A stretch of DNA of 64,000 bases from TMED27 sp964350695. Its GTDB lineage: Bacteria > Pseudomonadota > Alphaproteobacteria > Micavibrionales > Micavibrionaceae. A model generated the notes under the pieces. It saw nothing but the letters and a program-made list of their open reading frames with translations. It was not told where the DNA came from and did no database searches. Below, piece after piece: positions 8,252-16,363 of the stretch (positions are counted from its first letter, which is position 1; each line of letters begins with the position of its first letter). The stretch covers positions 62,001-126,000 of the forward strand of contig CAYGKM010000001.1 in NCBI GenBank assembly GCA_964350695.1. The letters run 5' to 3'. The translations under genes were made by a program, and so were the position numbers.

Positions 8252-8541
8252 AAATTGGCACCCTTTCGTCTTGTCTTCAGCCCGGATTATTGTGTTACAA
8301 ATTTATCTTTGCGAAACATGTGCCATTTTCTGCAATGCAAAAGATTGTGCGTTTACAGGTGGTTACATGTTTTTTTATAAGGCAATTTTTGCGGGTTTTC
8401 GTATGTTGAAGCGTCTAAGGAGGTCAAACCTGCCGCACGGGGCGGGGAAGACTTTGCCGCCGCCATCACTATTATTGCTGAGTATACTGTTATAGTGCTT
8501 TGCGCTGACCGGGTCTTTTGATATCCTCAATAACGATCAAA
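8252..8541. other. Largest intergenic gap, divergent promoter region
   Basis: About 290 bases between the degenerate GGDEF gene (leftward) and the EipB-like gene (rightward). Two -10-like hexamers, TATACT (8483-8488) and TATAGT (8491-8496), could serve the rightward genes, but I find no matching -35. An AGGAGG-containing stretch at 8417-8422 precedes no convincing reading frame. No RNA gene was recognised. Confidence 0.4.
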
Positions 8542-9516
8542 ATGACGAAGATTTCAATGACTTATAACTCCAAAAAAACACTGGCCTTTGTTTCGCTCCT
8601 GATGATTTTGGGTGGGCTTTTTTTCTGGCTAAACCCCGAACCCTCAAAAATTATCGAGACCTTAAGCCCCAAATCTGAAAAAGAGGATTTCTCAAGATTT
8701 GTACCGCATAAGGCGCTCTATAATATTAAGCTCGCAGGCACGAAAAGCGGATCACAAATCGTCAATATATCCGGCCAGATGCTTTATGAATGGAAACCGA
8801 CATGCGAAGCATGGGTGAGCAATCACCGCTTCAATATTGTCTATGAATATGCAGATACGCCGGCTTTAAACATCACGAGCGATTTTTCCACCTACGAAGC
8901 TTTTGACGGCTCCTCTCTCAATTTCACCTCGCAAAGAAAGCGCAACGGTGAGCTTTTTGAGGAGCTTCGCGGCAGAGCCGATATCGCCGAAGGCCAAACA
9001 GGGGAAGCGGTTTTCACTATTCCCGAAAGCTTAAAACATGAATTGCCGATAGGCACGTTGTTCCCTATTCGCCATACCTTCGAAGTCGCCAAAAAAGTCG
9101 ATGAAGGCGCAAAGTTTTTCAACTCGGTCATCTATGACGGTAGCGATGAAGACGGCGCCGTTGAGGTGAACGCCTTTATCGGTAAAGAGCTGAATGCCTC
9201 TGAAAGATTCACAGACACCTCCAATATGGATATGGATTTGATAAACACACCCGCCCATGCGGTGCGGCTTGCCTTTTTCCCGCTAAACACCCCTGAAGCA
9301 TCTTCAGATTACGAGATGGACTTAGTTTTTCACGAAAACGGTATCATTAGTGATATGATCATAGACTATGATGATTTTTCAGTGTCGCAAACACTGACCG
9401 CTATAGAAAAAATAGAGACAAGCTGCGGCGTAGATGAAAGTATGAAGGAGATTAAAGCCTCCGCAAACATGGATACTAAAACGACTATAAAAGAAGAGAA
9501 AATACCCAATGAGTAA
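8542..9516 (+). CDS. EipB-family (DUF1849) envelope protein
   Basis: The protein matches DUF1849, the family of Brucella EipB, a periplasmic beta-barrel-like protein needed for envelope integrity. Family features are the early FVPHKALYNIKL stretch, the SGQMLYEWKPTCEAWVSNHRF region, and IPIGTLFPIRHTFEVA-like wording in the middle. A single N-terminal hydrophobic segment (LAFVSLLMILGGLFFWL) acts as signal or anchor, placing the rest in the periplasm. The start is uncertain: TTG 8518, ATG 8542 and ATG 8557 are in frame with no clear ribosome site. The last 8 bases overlap divK, so the two are probably co-expressed. The Lys/Glu/Thr-rich tail is non-conserved. Confidence 0.75.
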   Translation: MTKISMTYNSKKTLAFVSLLMILGGLFFWLNPEPSKIIETLSPKSEKEDFSRFVPHKALYNIKLAGTKSGSQIVNISGQMLYEWKPTCEAWVSNHRFNIVYEYADTPALNITSDFSTYEAFDGSSLNFTSQRKRNGELFEELRGRADIAEGQTGEAVFTIPESLKHELPIGTLFPIRHTFEVAKKVDEGAKFFNSVIYDGSDEDGAVEVNAFIGKELNASERFTDTSNMDMDLINTPAHAVRLAFFPLNTPEASSDYEMDLVFHENGIISDMIIDYDDFSVSQTLTAIEKIETSCGVDESMKEIKASANMDTKTTIKEEKIPNE

Positions 9517-9874
9517 AACTGTACTGATCGTTGAAGATAATGCCTTAAACATGAAACTGTTTCACGATCTTTTGGAGGCACATGGCATCAACACCATCGA
9601 AACCAGCGATGGTAAAGAGGTCATGGATATCGCCCGAAAGCATAAACCCGACTTGATCCTTATGGATATCCAGCTTCCCGAAGTCTCTGGCCTTGAAGTT
9701 ACAAAATGGCTCAAGGATGACGAAGAGCTTAAATCTATCCCCGTGATTGCCGTCACCGCCTTTGCTATGAAGGGCGACGAGCAAAAAATCCGTGAAGGGG
9801 GCTGTGAAGACTATATCTCTAAACCGATATCCGTGGGCAAGTTCATGGATGTCATAGAAAATTACCTGAAATAA
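9509..9874 (+). CDS. divK: Single-domain response regulator DivK
   Basis: The 121-residue protein is a lone receiver domain. The acidic pocket (E9, D10), phosphoacceptor D53 in LILMDIQLPE, and the Thr/Lys of VTAFAMKGDE and YISKPIS are in place. The wording, including NMKLFHDLLEA and IREGGCEDYISKPIS, is very close to Caulobacter DivK as I recall it. DivK is the hub of the PleC/DivJ phosphorelay that sets cell polarity and CtrA activity. It overlaps the upstream EipB-like gene and precedes pleD by 13 bases, the same divK-pleD order as in Caulobacter. No histidine kinase for it lies in this window. Confidence 0.93.
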   Translation: MSKTVLIVEDNALNMKLFHDLLEAHGINTIETSDGKEVMDIARKHKPDLILMDIQLPEVSGLEVTKWLKDDEELKSIPVIAVTAFAMKGDEQKIREGGCEDYISKPISVGKFMDVIENYLK

Positions 9875-9887
9875 GAGGGACTTTTGC

Positions 9888-11315
9888 ATGTCGGCGCGCA
9901 TTCTTGTTGTTGATGATATTTTGCCAAACGTGAAGCTTCTCGAAGCGAAGCTGAGCGCGGAATATTATGACGTCCTCACCGCCATGAACGGCGAAGAGGC
10001 CCTGAAAAAAGTGGAAGAGGAAAGCCCGGATCTGGTGCTTCTTGATGTCATGATGCCGGGCATGGATGGGTTTGAGGTCTGCACGCGAATTAAGGCCAAC
10101 CCAAAGCTCGCCCATATTCCCGTTGTAATGGTCACCGCGCTGACCGATGCGCAGGACAAAGTGCGCGGTCTTGAAGCCGGGGCAGATGATTTCCTGAGCA
10201 AGCCGATCAATGACATCGCCCTGATGGCGCGCGTACGCTCTCTCGTTCGCTTGAAGATGACAACCGATGAATGGCGTATCCGTGAAAACACCGCCAGCCA
10301 GCTCGGCGTTGTCGAGGCCCCCTCCAGTGTGATGACAGAATCCTCGGAAGCCGCGCGCATCCTCGTCATCGAAGACCGTGATTTTGATTTCCGCAAAATC
10401 GAAGATACGCTTTTACAAGATAAAAATACCATCATGCTCGCCGAAAGCGGTGCAGACGCGATGGAGCTTGTCTCTGCGCATGAATTTGAATTGGTGATCG
10501 TCAGCCTGAACCTTGAAGGCGAAGACGGCCTGCGCCTATGCTCACACCTTAAATCTAACGAGCGCACGCGCTCTGTGCCGCTTGTCATGATCGCAGGCGA
10601 AGATGATATGCCGCGCATTGCTCATGGCCTTGAAATCGGCGCTCACGATTATTTGATGCGCCCTGTTGACCGCAACGAGCTGCTGGCACGTGTGCGCACC
10701 CAGATCCGCCGCAAACGTTTCCAGGAACGCCTGCGCGATAATTACGAAGTCAGCCTGTCTATGGCCCTGACGGACAGCCTGACGGGGCTTTATAACCGCC
10801 GCTATCTTGAAACCCACCTTGAGAAACTATTGGTCAAAAACAAGGAAAGCAAAAAATCCTTGGCCGTTTTGATGATCGATATTGACCACTTTAAACCCGT
10901 TAACGACACCCATGGCCACGTGGTCGGCGATGAAGTTTTAAAGGATTTCGCCAAGCGCCTGCAGGATAACCTGCGGAGTTTCGATATGGTGGCGCGTTTG
11001 GGCGGTGAAGAATTTGTTGCCATCCTGCCCGATGTTTCGGAAGAACGCGCCCATCATGTTTCGGAGCGTTTACGCCGCTCCATCGCTGATGAAGTCTTTG
11101 CTGTGAAAACAGGCAAAGAGTTGAACATTACCACCTCTATCGGCGGCACCATTATAGATTTTGAACACCATACGGTTGAAGAGGCACTCGATCGTGCAGA
11201 TAAAATGCTCTACGAAGCCAAAGAAAAAGGCGGGCGTAACTGCGTTGTGTTTGAAGATATCGGCAAGCTTAACCCTGATGATTATAAAGCCTCCGAGCGC
11301 AAAACCCTGGATTAA
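9888..11315 (+). CDS. pleD: Response regulator / diguanylate cyclase PleD
   Basis: The 475-residue protein has the PleD architecture: receiver 1 (1-125, phosphoacceptor in LVLLDVMMPGMDG), an adaptor receiver 2 (about 155-275) and a GGDEF domain (about 300-460). In receiver 2 the aspartate is replaced by Ser (LVIVSLNLEGEDG), so it is a pseudo-receiver. The active loop GGEEF is intact and the I-site RSFD lies five residues before it, so it should make c-di-GMP with product inhibition. Phosphorylation of receiver 1 is known to promote PleD dimerisation and polar activity. GAGGG precedes the ATG by eight bases. It is co-transcribed with divK. Confidence 0.95.
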   Translation: MSARILVVDDILPNVKLLEAKLSAEYYDVLTAMNGEEALKKVEEESPDLVLLDVMMPGMDGFEVCTRIKANPKLAHIPVVMVTALTDAQDKVRGLEAGADDFLSKPINDIALMARVRSLVRLKMTTDEWRIRENTASQLGVVEAPSSVMTESSEAARILVIEDRDFDFRKIEDTLLQDKNTIMLAESGADAMELVSAHEFELVIVSLNLEGEDGLRLCSHLKSNERTRSVPLVMIAGEDDMPRIAHGLEIGAHDYLMRPVDRNELLARVRTQIRRKRFQERLRDNYEVSLSMALTDSLTGLYNRRYLETHLEKLLVKNKESKKSLAVLMIDIDHFKPVNDTHGHVVGDEVLKDFAKRLQDNLRSFDMVARLGGEEFVAILPDVSEERAHHVSERLRRSIADEVFAVKTGKELNITTSIGGTIIDFEHHTVEEALDRADKMLYEAKEKGGRNCVVFEDIGKLNPDDYKASERKTLD

Positions 11316-11319
11316 ACGT

Positions 11320-11336
11320 AAAAAGCCTAGCTTTTT
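11320..11336. terminator. Short bidirectional hairpin between pleD and ABC exporter
   Basis: AAAAAGC-CTA-GCTTTTT is a perfect 7-bp stem with U-runs on both strands between two converging genes. The CTA loop is the stop codon of the minus-strand ABC gene. The stem has only two G-C pairs and the loop is tight, so efficiency is doubtful. Confidence 0.4.
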
Positions 11337-13129
11337 AAAAATCCGCCCGATTGCATCGCCCAAAGCTTTTTATAAACGCCGTCCTTGGCCAATAGCTCTT
11401 TATGTCTGCCATCTTCAATGATTTTACCGTCCTCAATCACGATCAAGCGATCAAGATGATTAATCGTGGATAGCCTATGCGCCACCGCAATCACGGTTTT
11501 ACCTTTCATCAGGCTGGCGAGTGCATCTTGAATCTGCTTTTCGCTTTCGCTGTCCAGCGCCGAGGTCGCCTCATCCAGAATCAAAATCGGCGCATCCTTC
11601 AAAATCGCCCGCGCAATCGAAATCCGCTGACGTTGGCCGCCCGATAGCTTGACCCCGCGCTCCCCGACAAAGGTCTCAAACCCATCAGGCAGCGTATCAA
11701 TAAACTCCGTCGCATGCGCCTTTTCTGCCGCCGCGCGCACTTCCGCGTCGCTCGCATCTAATCGCCCATAACGGATGTTTTCCATGATGCTGCGGTGGAA
11801 CAGGGATGTGTCCTGCGGGATAATGGCAATCTGCTCGCGCAATGACTTTTGCGTAACATCCGCAACGCTTTGCCCGTCAATCAGTACCGCACCGCCCTGC
11901 ACATCAAAAAACCGCTGGATCAGATTGATGAACGTTGATTTACCCGCGCCCGAATGCCCGATCAAACCGATGCGCTGCCGGGCCGGAATCGTGATGTTAA
12001 GCTTCTCAAAAACGCTCTGGTTGTCGTACTCAAAATCAACATCCTTAAACACGATCTCGCCATGAGGCACAGTAAGCGCGCCGGCATTTTGTTTGTCTGT
12101 AATCAAATGCGGCTTCACCAGAGTTTTAAGGGAATCGTTTAGATACCCCAAACTCTCCATGCCATTAATAATTCCGCCGCTCAAATGCCACGCTGCGCCC
12201 GTAAAGGTAAAGGAAATCCCCATGATAGAGGTCATGTCTCCGGCTGTAAGCATGCCTTTGCTCCACCCCCATACGCAGGCATACATAATCCCGCCGCCAA
12301 AGGCGATCAGCACCATGCGGCGATAATTCCCAAGCAGCAAAAACACCCGCAGCATCTTATGCCACGCCTTCATTTCCGCCTCTGTGACGCGGCGGTGCTC
12401 TTCCATCTCGCTATCTTCGCGAGCATAGGATTTCACAGCCGAAATATTGGTGAGCGTATCCACAACTTGCCCCGCAACATCAGACGCGCAATCGGCAAAG
12501 ATGCGGGATTTTTGACGAATTTTGCGCAATTTCAAAAACACAGGAAAGATAAACAGCACAAGTGAGCTTGTAATAATCAGTCCGTAGGTAAAAGAAACGC
12601 TAAACAAAACCATGCTGGATGTTCCCATGACGGTTAACGGCATAAAAACGTTCCACCGCACCTGTTCGGTAAGCTGAAGACCCTTATTGATCCCTTCGGA
12701 AACTTTCCGCGCCAGCGCGCCCGCAAAGTTATCCTGAAAGTAAGAATAGGAATGCCCAAGCGTATAGGCCATCAAGTCAGTCCGCAAATGCGCCCGCGCA
12801 CGTTTCCACCAATCAAACGTGATGTAACAAGGAATGGCATGCGCCATTTCACCGAAAAACAAAATGATGAATATAAGGCCGGTATAGTTCCACGCAGATT
12901 GCGGGATCGCCGCGCCTTCGGGCATGGTGGTCAAAATATCAACAACCAGCCCGACATAAAAGAATGCAACCGGATACCGAATGGCGTGAATGAAATCTGT
13001 AACAAAGAAAAACACCCAAAGCCACGGATCACGCTTTAAAACCATAGAAATATACGCCGGCAAAGTCGCCGGAACATTGAGGTCGGGTGTATAATCAAGG
13101 TTGTATTTTTTACTCTTATCCGTAAACAT
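11327..13129 (-). CDS. ABC exporter, fused permease-ATPase
   Basis: The protein of about 600 residues is a type IV ABC exporter half-transporter. An N-terminal bundle of about six membrane helices (including VFFFVTDFIHAIRYPVAFFY and YTGLIFIILFFGEMAHAIP) is followed by an ATPase domain with Walker A GHSGAGKST, Q-loop IIPQDTSLF, signature LSGGQRQR, Walker B ILILDEATSALD and the H-loop AVAHRLST. It probably works as a homodimer exporting a lipid or hydrophobic compound; the substrate cannot be inferred. The reading frame extends to ATG 13168, but that codon lies in the loop of the rpmG terminator, so the ATG at 13129 is preferred. Confidence 0.85.
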   Translation of the reverse strand: MFTDKSKKYNLDYTPDLNVPATLPAYISMVLKRDPWLWVFFFVTDFIHAIRYPVAFFYVGLVVDILTTMPEGAAIPQSAWNYTGLIFIILFFGEMAHAIPCYITFDWWKRARAHLRTDLMAYTLGHSYSYFQDNFAGALARKVSEGINKGLQLTEQVRWNVFMPLTVMGTSSMVLFSVSFTYGLIITSSLVLFIFPVFLKLRKIRQKSRIFADCASDVAGQVVDTLTNISAVKSYAREDSEMEEHRRVTEAEMKAWHKMLRVFLLLGNYRRMVLIAFGGGIMYACVWGWSKGMLTAGDMTSIMGISFTFTGAAWHLSGGIINGMESLGYLNDSLKTLVKPHLITDKQNAGALTVPHGEIVFKDVDFEYDNQSVFEKLNITIPARQRIGLIGHSGAGKSTFINLIQRFFDVQGGAVLIDGQSVADVTQKSLREQIAIIPQDTSLFHRSIMENIRYGRLDASDAEVRAAAEKAHATEFIDTLPDGFETFVGERGVKLSGGQRQRISIARAILKDAPILILDEATSALDSESEKQIQDALASLMKGKTVIAVAHRLSTINHLDRLIVIEDGKIIEDGRHKELLAKDGVYKKLWAMQSGGFLKS

Positions 13130-13153
13130 CGGTCTTATCCAAAATCTAGAGAC

Positions 13154-13178
13154 AAAAAAAGCGCCCATGATGGACGCT
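13154..13178 (-). terminator. Rho-independent terminator after rpmG
   Basis: On the minus strand AGCGTCC-ATCAT-GGGCGCT forms a 7-bp stem with one G-U pair and a 5-base loop, followed directly by seven T residues. It lies 27 bases past the rpmG stop. It is the clearest intrinsic terminator in the window and separates rpmG from the ABC gene. Confidence 0.85.
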
Positions 13179-13204
13179 TCTTTCTAAGACGGCTCATCTC
13201 ATAA

Positions 13205-13405
13205 TTATTTTTTATGCGGCGGAAGTTTTTTCTCAACGAAAAACACATGCGCGCCTTTTTTACCTGTCTCTTCATTGACAGCCCAAGGGTCATATTTTTT
13301 CTTGCGAATTTTATATTCTGCGCGTGTTGAACGCTTTGCATAGTAACGGTAACCCGTTCCTGCTTCGCTTTCCAATCTCACTTTAACGTAGGTGGCTTTG
13401 GCCAT
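13205..13405 (-). CDS. rpmG: Ribosomal protein bL33
   Basis: The 66-residue protein has the bL33 pattern: MAKATYVKVRLESEAGTGY, then aromatic and Ser/Arg residues, then RKKKYDPWAV. It is a small component of the large ribosomal subunit. The C-terminus (EKKLPPHKK) is longer than in E. coli bL33 (55 residues). The zinc-binding Cys pairs of the C+ form are absent, so this is the C- form. An in-frame GTG lies one codon earlier, but AGGAG is seven bases from the ATG and only four from the GTG, so ATG is chosen. It follows rnr, a common alphaproteobacterial arrangement, and ends at a strong terminator. Confidence 0.9.
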   Translation of the reverse strand: MAKATYVKVRLESEAGTGYRYYAKRSTRAEYKIRKKKYDPWAVNEETGKKGAHVFFVEKKLPPHKK

Positions 13406-13462
13406 CACTAAACTCCTAAAATCTGTATTAAGGCGCGTTTATGCGCTATTGCTAAAAAAATG

Positions 13463-15832
13463 TCAAGCATTTGGAGACGTGTTTTTTGACTTCTTTTTCT
13501 TATGTTTGGGCGTGGTTTTCTTTTTCTTTTTGAAATTGCCGTTATGCGCGTCTGTCTGTCCGCCTTTTTGCTCGCCTCTCGGGCCTTTTCTAAAACCGCC
13601 TTTTGGACCTTTATGCGGGCCTTTTGGCTTGCCTCCGCCTTGGTACGGACGGCTCTTTTTAAACACTGCGCCTTCAATATCCGCGCCCTTTAAACTCTCG
13701 CCGCTAAGCTTTAAAACCGTTGAGCCTGTAAGGCCATCGGCCTCGGCTAAGGTCACCGTCACGGCAGCGCCTAAACGATAGACTTTGCGTGTCTTGCGCC
13801 CGATCAGGGCATGTTGCTGCTCGTCATGGATATAATAATCATCACCCATGGATTTCATGGGCACAATGCCGTCCGCGCCGCTTTCATTAAGAGTAACGAA
13901 AAGCCCGAAACGCGTAACGCCGCTGATTTTTCCTTCAAATTCCGCGCCGATATAATTCGATAGATAAGCCGCCGTAAAGCGATCCGTCGCGCTGCGTTCC
14001 GCCACCATAGAGGCGCGCTCTGTCGTCGAGATATGCTCGCAAATCTCGTCAATGCTTGCCACCTCACCGTCATTGATGCCGCCCGGCCCAAGGCCGTACG
14101 CGCTGATCAGGCTGCGATGCACCAGCAAATCCGCATAGCGGCGAATAGGCGAGGTAAAATGCGCGTATTTAGATAGTGCCAATCCGAAATGCCCGAGATT
14201 GCTCGCAGAATACACCGCTTGGTTCTGGCATCGCAAAATCACCGTCGAGATTAAATGGGAGTAGGGCAGTTTCGCCGCTTGGCGCAATATCCCGTTAATC
14301 TGCGAAGGCTTGGTCACTTGCCCCTTCGGCAATGAAAGCCCGAAGCTCTCAACGAAGTCCCGCACGCTATCGAGTTTATCGGCTTTGGGTTGGTCATGAA
14401 CGCGGTATACACACGGGAAACGCTTCGCATCGCGCTTATCTTCAATCGCGCTGGCCGCCGACACATTCGCCAAGATCATAAATTCTTCGATCAGCTTGTG
14501 GGCATCAAGGCGCTCACGAACGCGCACGCCCGTCATCTCGTTTTTCTCGTTTATAAGGATCTGCTTTTCAGGCAAATCCAGATCCAGCGCCCCGCGCTTC
14601 AGTCGCGCCGCATCAAGCACCGCATAGGCCTCGTAAAGCGGCTCAATCACATGTTTCATCAAGGGCTTGGTGATATCGTCCTGCACACCATCTTTCGCGG
14701 CTTGCACTTGCTCATAGGTCAGGCGCGCATGAGATTCCATCAGGCCGCGCACAAACTTATATTTTTTCAAATTGCCATGCTCATCCACCCACATATGCAC
14801 GGCCATACAGGCGCGCGGCTCATGGGGGCGAAGCGAACATAAGTCATTGGAAAGTGCCTCGGGCAGCATCGGGATCACCCGATCAGGGAAATATGTAGAA
14901 TTCCCGCGCCTCAACGCTTCCTTGTTCAGCGCCGTGTCGTACCGCACATAATTTGCCACATCGGCAATTGCGACAATCAGATGGAAGCCTCCGTCGCTCT
15001 GCTTTTCCGCAAATACCGCATCGTCAAAGTCCCGTGCATCCGCGCCGTCAATCGTCACCAATGGAATCTTGCGTAAATCTTCACGGCCCTTAACAGGCGG
15101 CACTTCCATGCCTTTTGTTTCTTCCAAAACCGCCGCAGGCCATTCCTCGGAAAGCCCGTTTTCATGCATGGAAATCAGGCTGATCGCTTTCGGATCGCCT
15201 TGCTTACCCAACACCTCAATAATTTTAACCTTTTTGCGCTTTAAGCCATGACCTGCTTGAAGCTCCGCCAAAACCAAGTCGCCTTCTTTCGCGCCTTTAA
15301 GCTCATTTGCATCGACGTCAAAATCATTACGCGCCTTTTTATCTGTCGGTACAACCAACGGCCCGTGCTTGTTGTAACGCACCATGCCGATAATCCGCCC
15401 GCGCTCATCATCAATAGTCTTGATCGTATGGGCTTCATAAAGCGAATCGGACACTTGGGACAGGCGCACAAGCGCGCGGCTGCCTTCCTTAAGCTTCGCG
15501 AAGTTCTTATTATCAGGCATGATCTCGATCAGCGGGGCTTTGCCTTGCGTATCTTCATCCCACTCCGCAGGTTTCGCGTGCATTTCCCCGTCAATGGAAA
15601 TCTCGGTGACTTCGACAATCGTCACACCGGGCAATCCTTCGGGCATGCTGTATGTGCCGCCCTTATGTTTGATAATGACGCCCTCGATTTCGAGTTTTTT
15701 GAGAATTTGTTTCATCGCCACGCGGTTCTCGCCGCCTTTGATATTAAAGGCCTTGGCAATATCGCGTTTGCTGAGCGGCTCTGGGTGTTCGCGGATCAGG
15801 TCAATAATAGCGGATGGGGTAAGTGTAGACAT
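13463..15832 (-). CDS. rnr: Ribonuclease R
   Basis: The protein of about 789 residues is a processive 3'-to-5' exoribonuclease that degrades structured RNA. The order is an N-terminal winged helix (SKRDIAKAFNIKGGENR), cold-shock domains, the RNB catalytic domain with DGADARDFDDAVFAEK near residue 265-280, and an S1 domain near 630-710. A long Lys/Gly-rich tail (about 715-789) ends the protein. Two ATGs are close, at 15838 and 15832. A TATACA -10-like hexamer at 15842-15847 would place the transcript start at about 15835, so translation may begin at 15832 on a nearly leaderless message. It is the middle of the topA-rnr-rpmG run. Confidence 0.92.
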   Translation of the reverse strand: MSTLTPSAIIDLIREHPEPLSKRDIAKAFNIKGGENRVAMKQILKKLEIEGVIIKHKGGTYSMPEGLPGVTIVEVTEISIDGEMHAKPAEWDEDTQGKAPLIEIMPDNKNFAKLKEGSRALVRLSQVSDSLYEAHTIKTIDDERGRIIGMVRYNKHGPLVVPTDKKARNDFDVDANELKGAKEGDLVLAELQAGHGLKRKKVKIIEVLGKQGDPKAISLISMHENGLSEEWPAAVLEETKGMEVPPVKGREDLRKIPLVTIDGADARDFDDAVFAEKQSDGGFHLIVAIADVANYVRYDTALNKEALRRGNSTYFPDRVIPMLPEALSNDLCSLRPHEPRACMAVHMWVDEHGNLKKYKFVRGLMESHARLTYEQVQAAKDGVQDDITKPLMKHVIEPLYEAYAVLDAARLKRGALDLDLPEKQILINEKNEMTGVRVRERLDAHKLIEEFMILANVSAASAIEDKRDAKRFPCVYRVHDQPKADKLDSVRDFVESFGLSLPKGQVTKPSQINGILRQAAKLPYSHLISTVILRCQNQAVYSASNLGHFGLALSKYAHFTSPIRRYADLLVHRSLISAYGLGPGGINDGEVASIDEICEHISTTERASMVAERSATDRFTAAYLSNYIGAEFEGKISGVTRFGLFVTLNESGADGIVPMKSMGDDYYIHDEQQHALIGRKTRKVYRLGAAVTVTLAEADGLTGSTVLKLSGESLKGADIEGAVFKKSRPYQGGGKPKGPHKGPKGGFRKGPRGEQKGGQTDAHNGNFKKKKKTTPKHKKKKSKNTSPNA

Positions 15833-15880
15833 ATGCATCTATGTATACGCGAAACGGTTAATAAACAAAACATATTTTCG

Positions 15881-15909
15881 TTGACATATTTTATTTCCAT
15901 AGATATTTA
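15881..15909 (+). promoter_or_regulatory. Sigma-70-type promoter for gene at 15932
   Basis: TTGACA (15881-15886), a 17-base spacer and TATTTA (15904-15909) form a near-consensus housekeeping promoter. A GAGGAG ribosome site (15919-15924) and ATG 15932 follow closely. The surrounding 80 bases are AT-rich. Confidence 0.75.
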
Positions 15910-15931
15910 TTCTTGTTTGAGGAGATATTTC

Positions 15932-16363
15932 ATGGGTAAGAAAAAACGCAAGGGAGCAGGTAATGCCCCGAAGTTAGAAGGTTTAAAAGGCGCGCCCGCG
16001 CTTAGCGCGGCGCACACAGCCGCAGCAGAGCCGGAAAAAATCATAGAAACGCAGCCCTTTGGCGTGTATCTGGCCCAAGCACTCGAAAAGAGAGCAGATA
16101 GAGTAATTGATACCAAAGATAATGATCGCTTTGCGATTGCAAATGCTTTGCGAGATTACGCCGCAGAATTCAGAGACGAAAGACGAGACCACGGCTTTAT
16201 TCGCGCATATTTAGAAAGTGAAGTTAGAAAAGGCTTCCAAGGCATTCAAATTGCCGTGATGAATAATCATATTAACAAAGCCTACGCCGCAGCAGAAAAA
16301 GCTGCCGGAGGCCCTAAGACCTATAGTGGGCAACCGATTAAAGGCCATGACGGCCAATCTTAA
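15932..16363 (+). CDS. Unknown small basic protein
   Basis: I do not recognise this 143-residue protein. It starts MGKKKRKGAGNAPKLEG, a basic and probably disordered segment, followed by a low-complexity Ala-rich stretch. A mostly helical region with many charged residues covers about 45-130 (LAQALEKRADRVIDTKDNDR, FRDERRDHGFIRAYLESEV). No signal peptide or membrane segment is present. The frame stays open upstream on the strand opposite rnr, but a GAGGAG site and a near-consensus promoter fix the start at 15932. Its stop overlaps the topA stop by four bases, and it is the only plus-strand gene between pleD and the pilus locus, which suggests a separately expressed insertion in the topA-rnr block. 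Confidence 0.7.
   Translation: MGKKKRKGAGNAPKLEGLKGAPALSAAHTAAAEPEKIIETQPFGVYLAQALEKRADRVIDTKDNDRFAIANALRDYAAEFRDERRDHGFIRAYLESEVRKGFQGIQIAVMNNHINKAYAAAEKAAGGPKTYSGQPIKGHDGQS

Noticed and set aside
8403..8495. Short frame with AGGAGG nearby in the 8252-8541 gap
   Set aside because: The AGGAGG lies inside the frame, not before its start, and the encoded sequence is low complexity.
13130..13168. Upstream ATG for the ABC exporter
   Set aside because: This ATG sits in the loop of the rpmG terminator hairpin.
15248..15931. Long upstream extension of the plus-strand frame ending at 16363
   Set aside because: It runs antisense to rnr with shadow-like Arg/His-rich composition; a promoter and ribosome site define a start at 15932.
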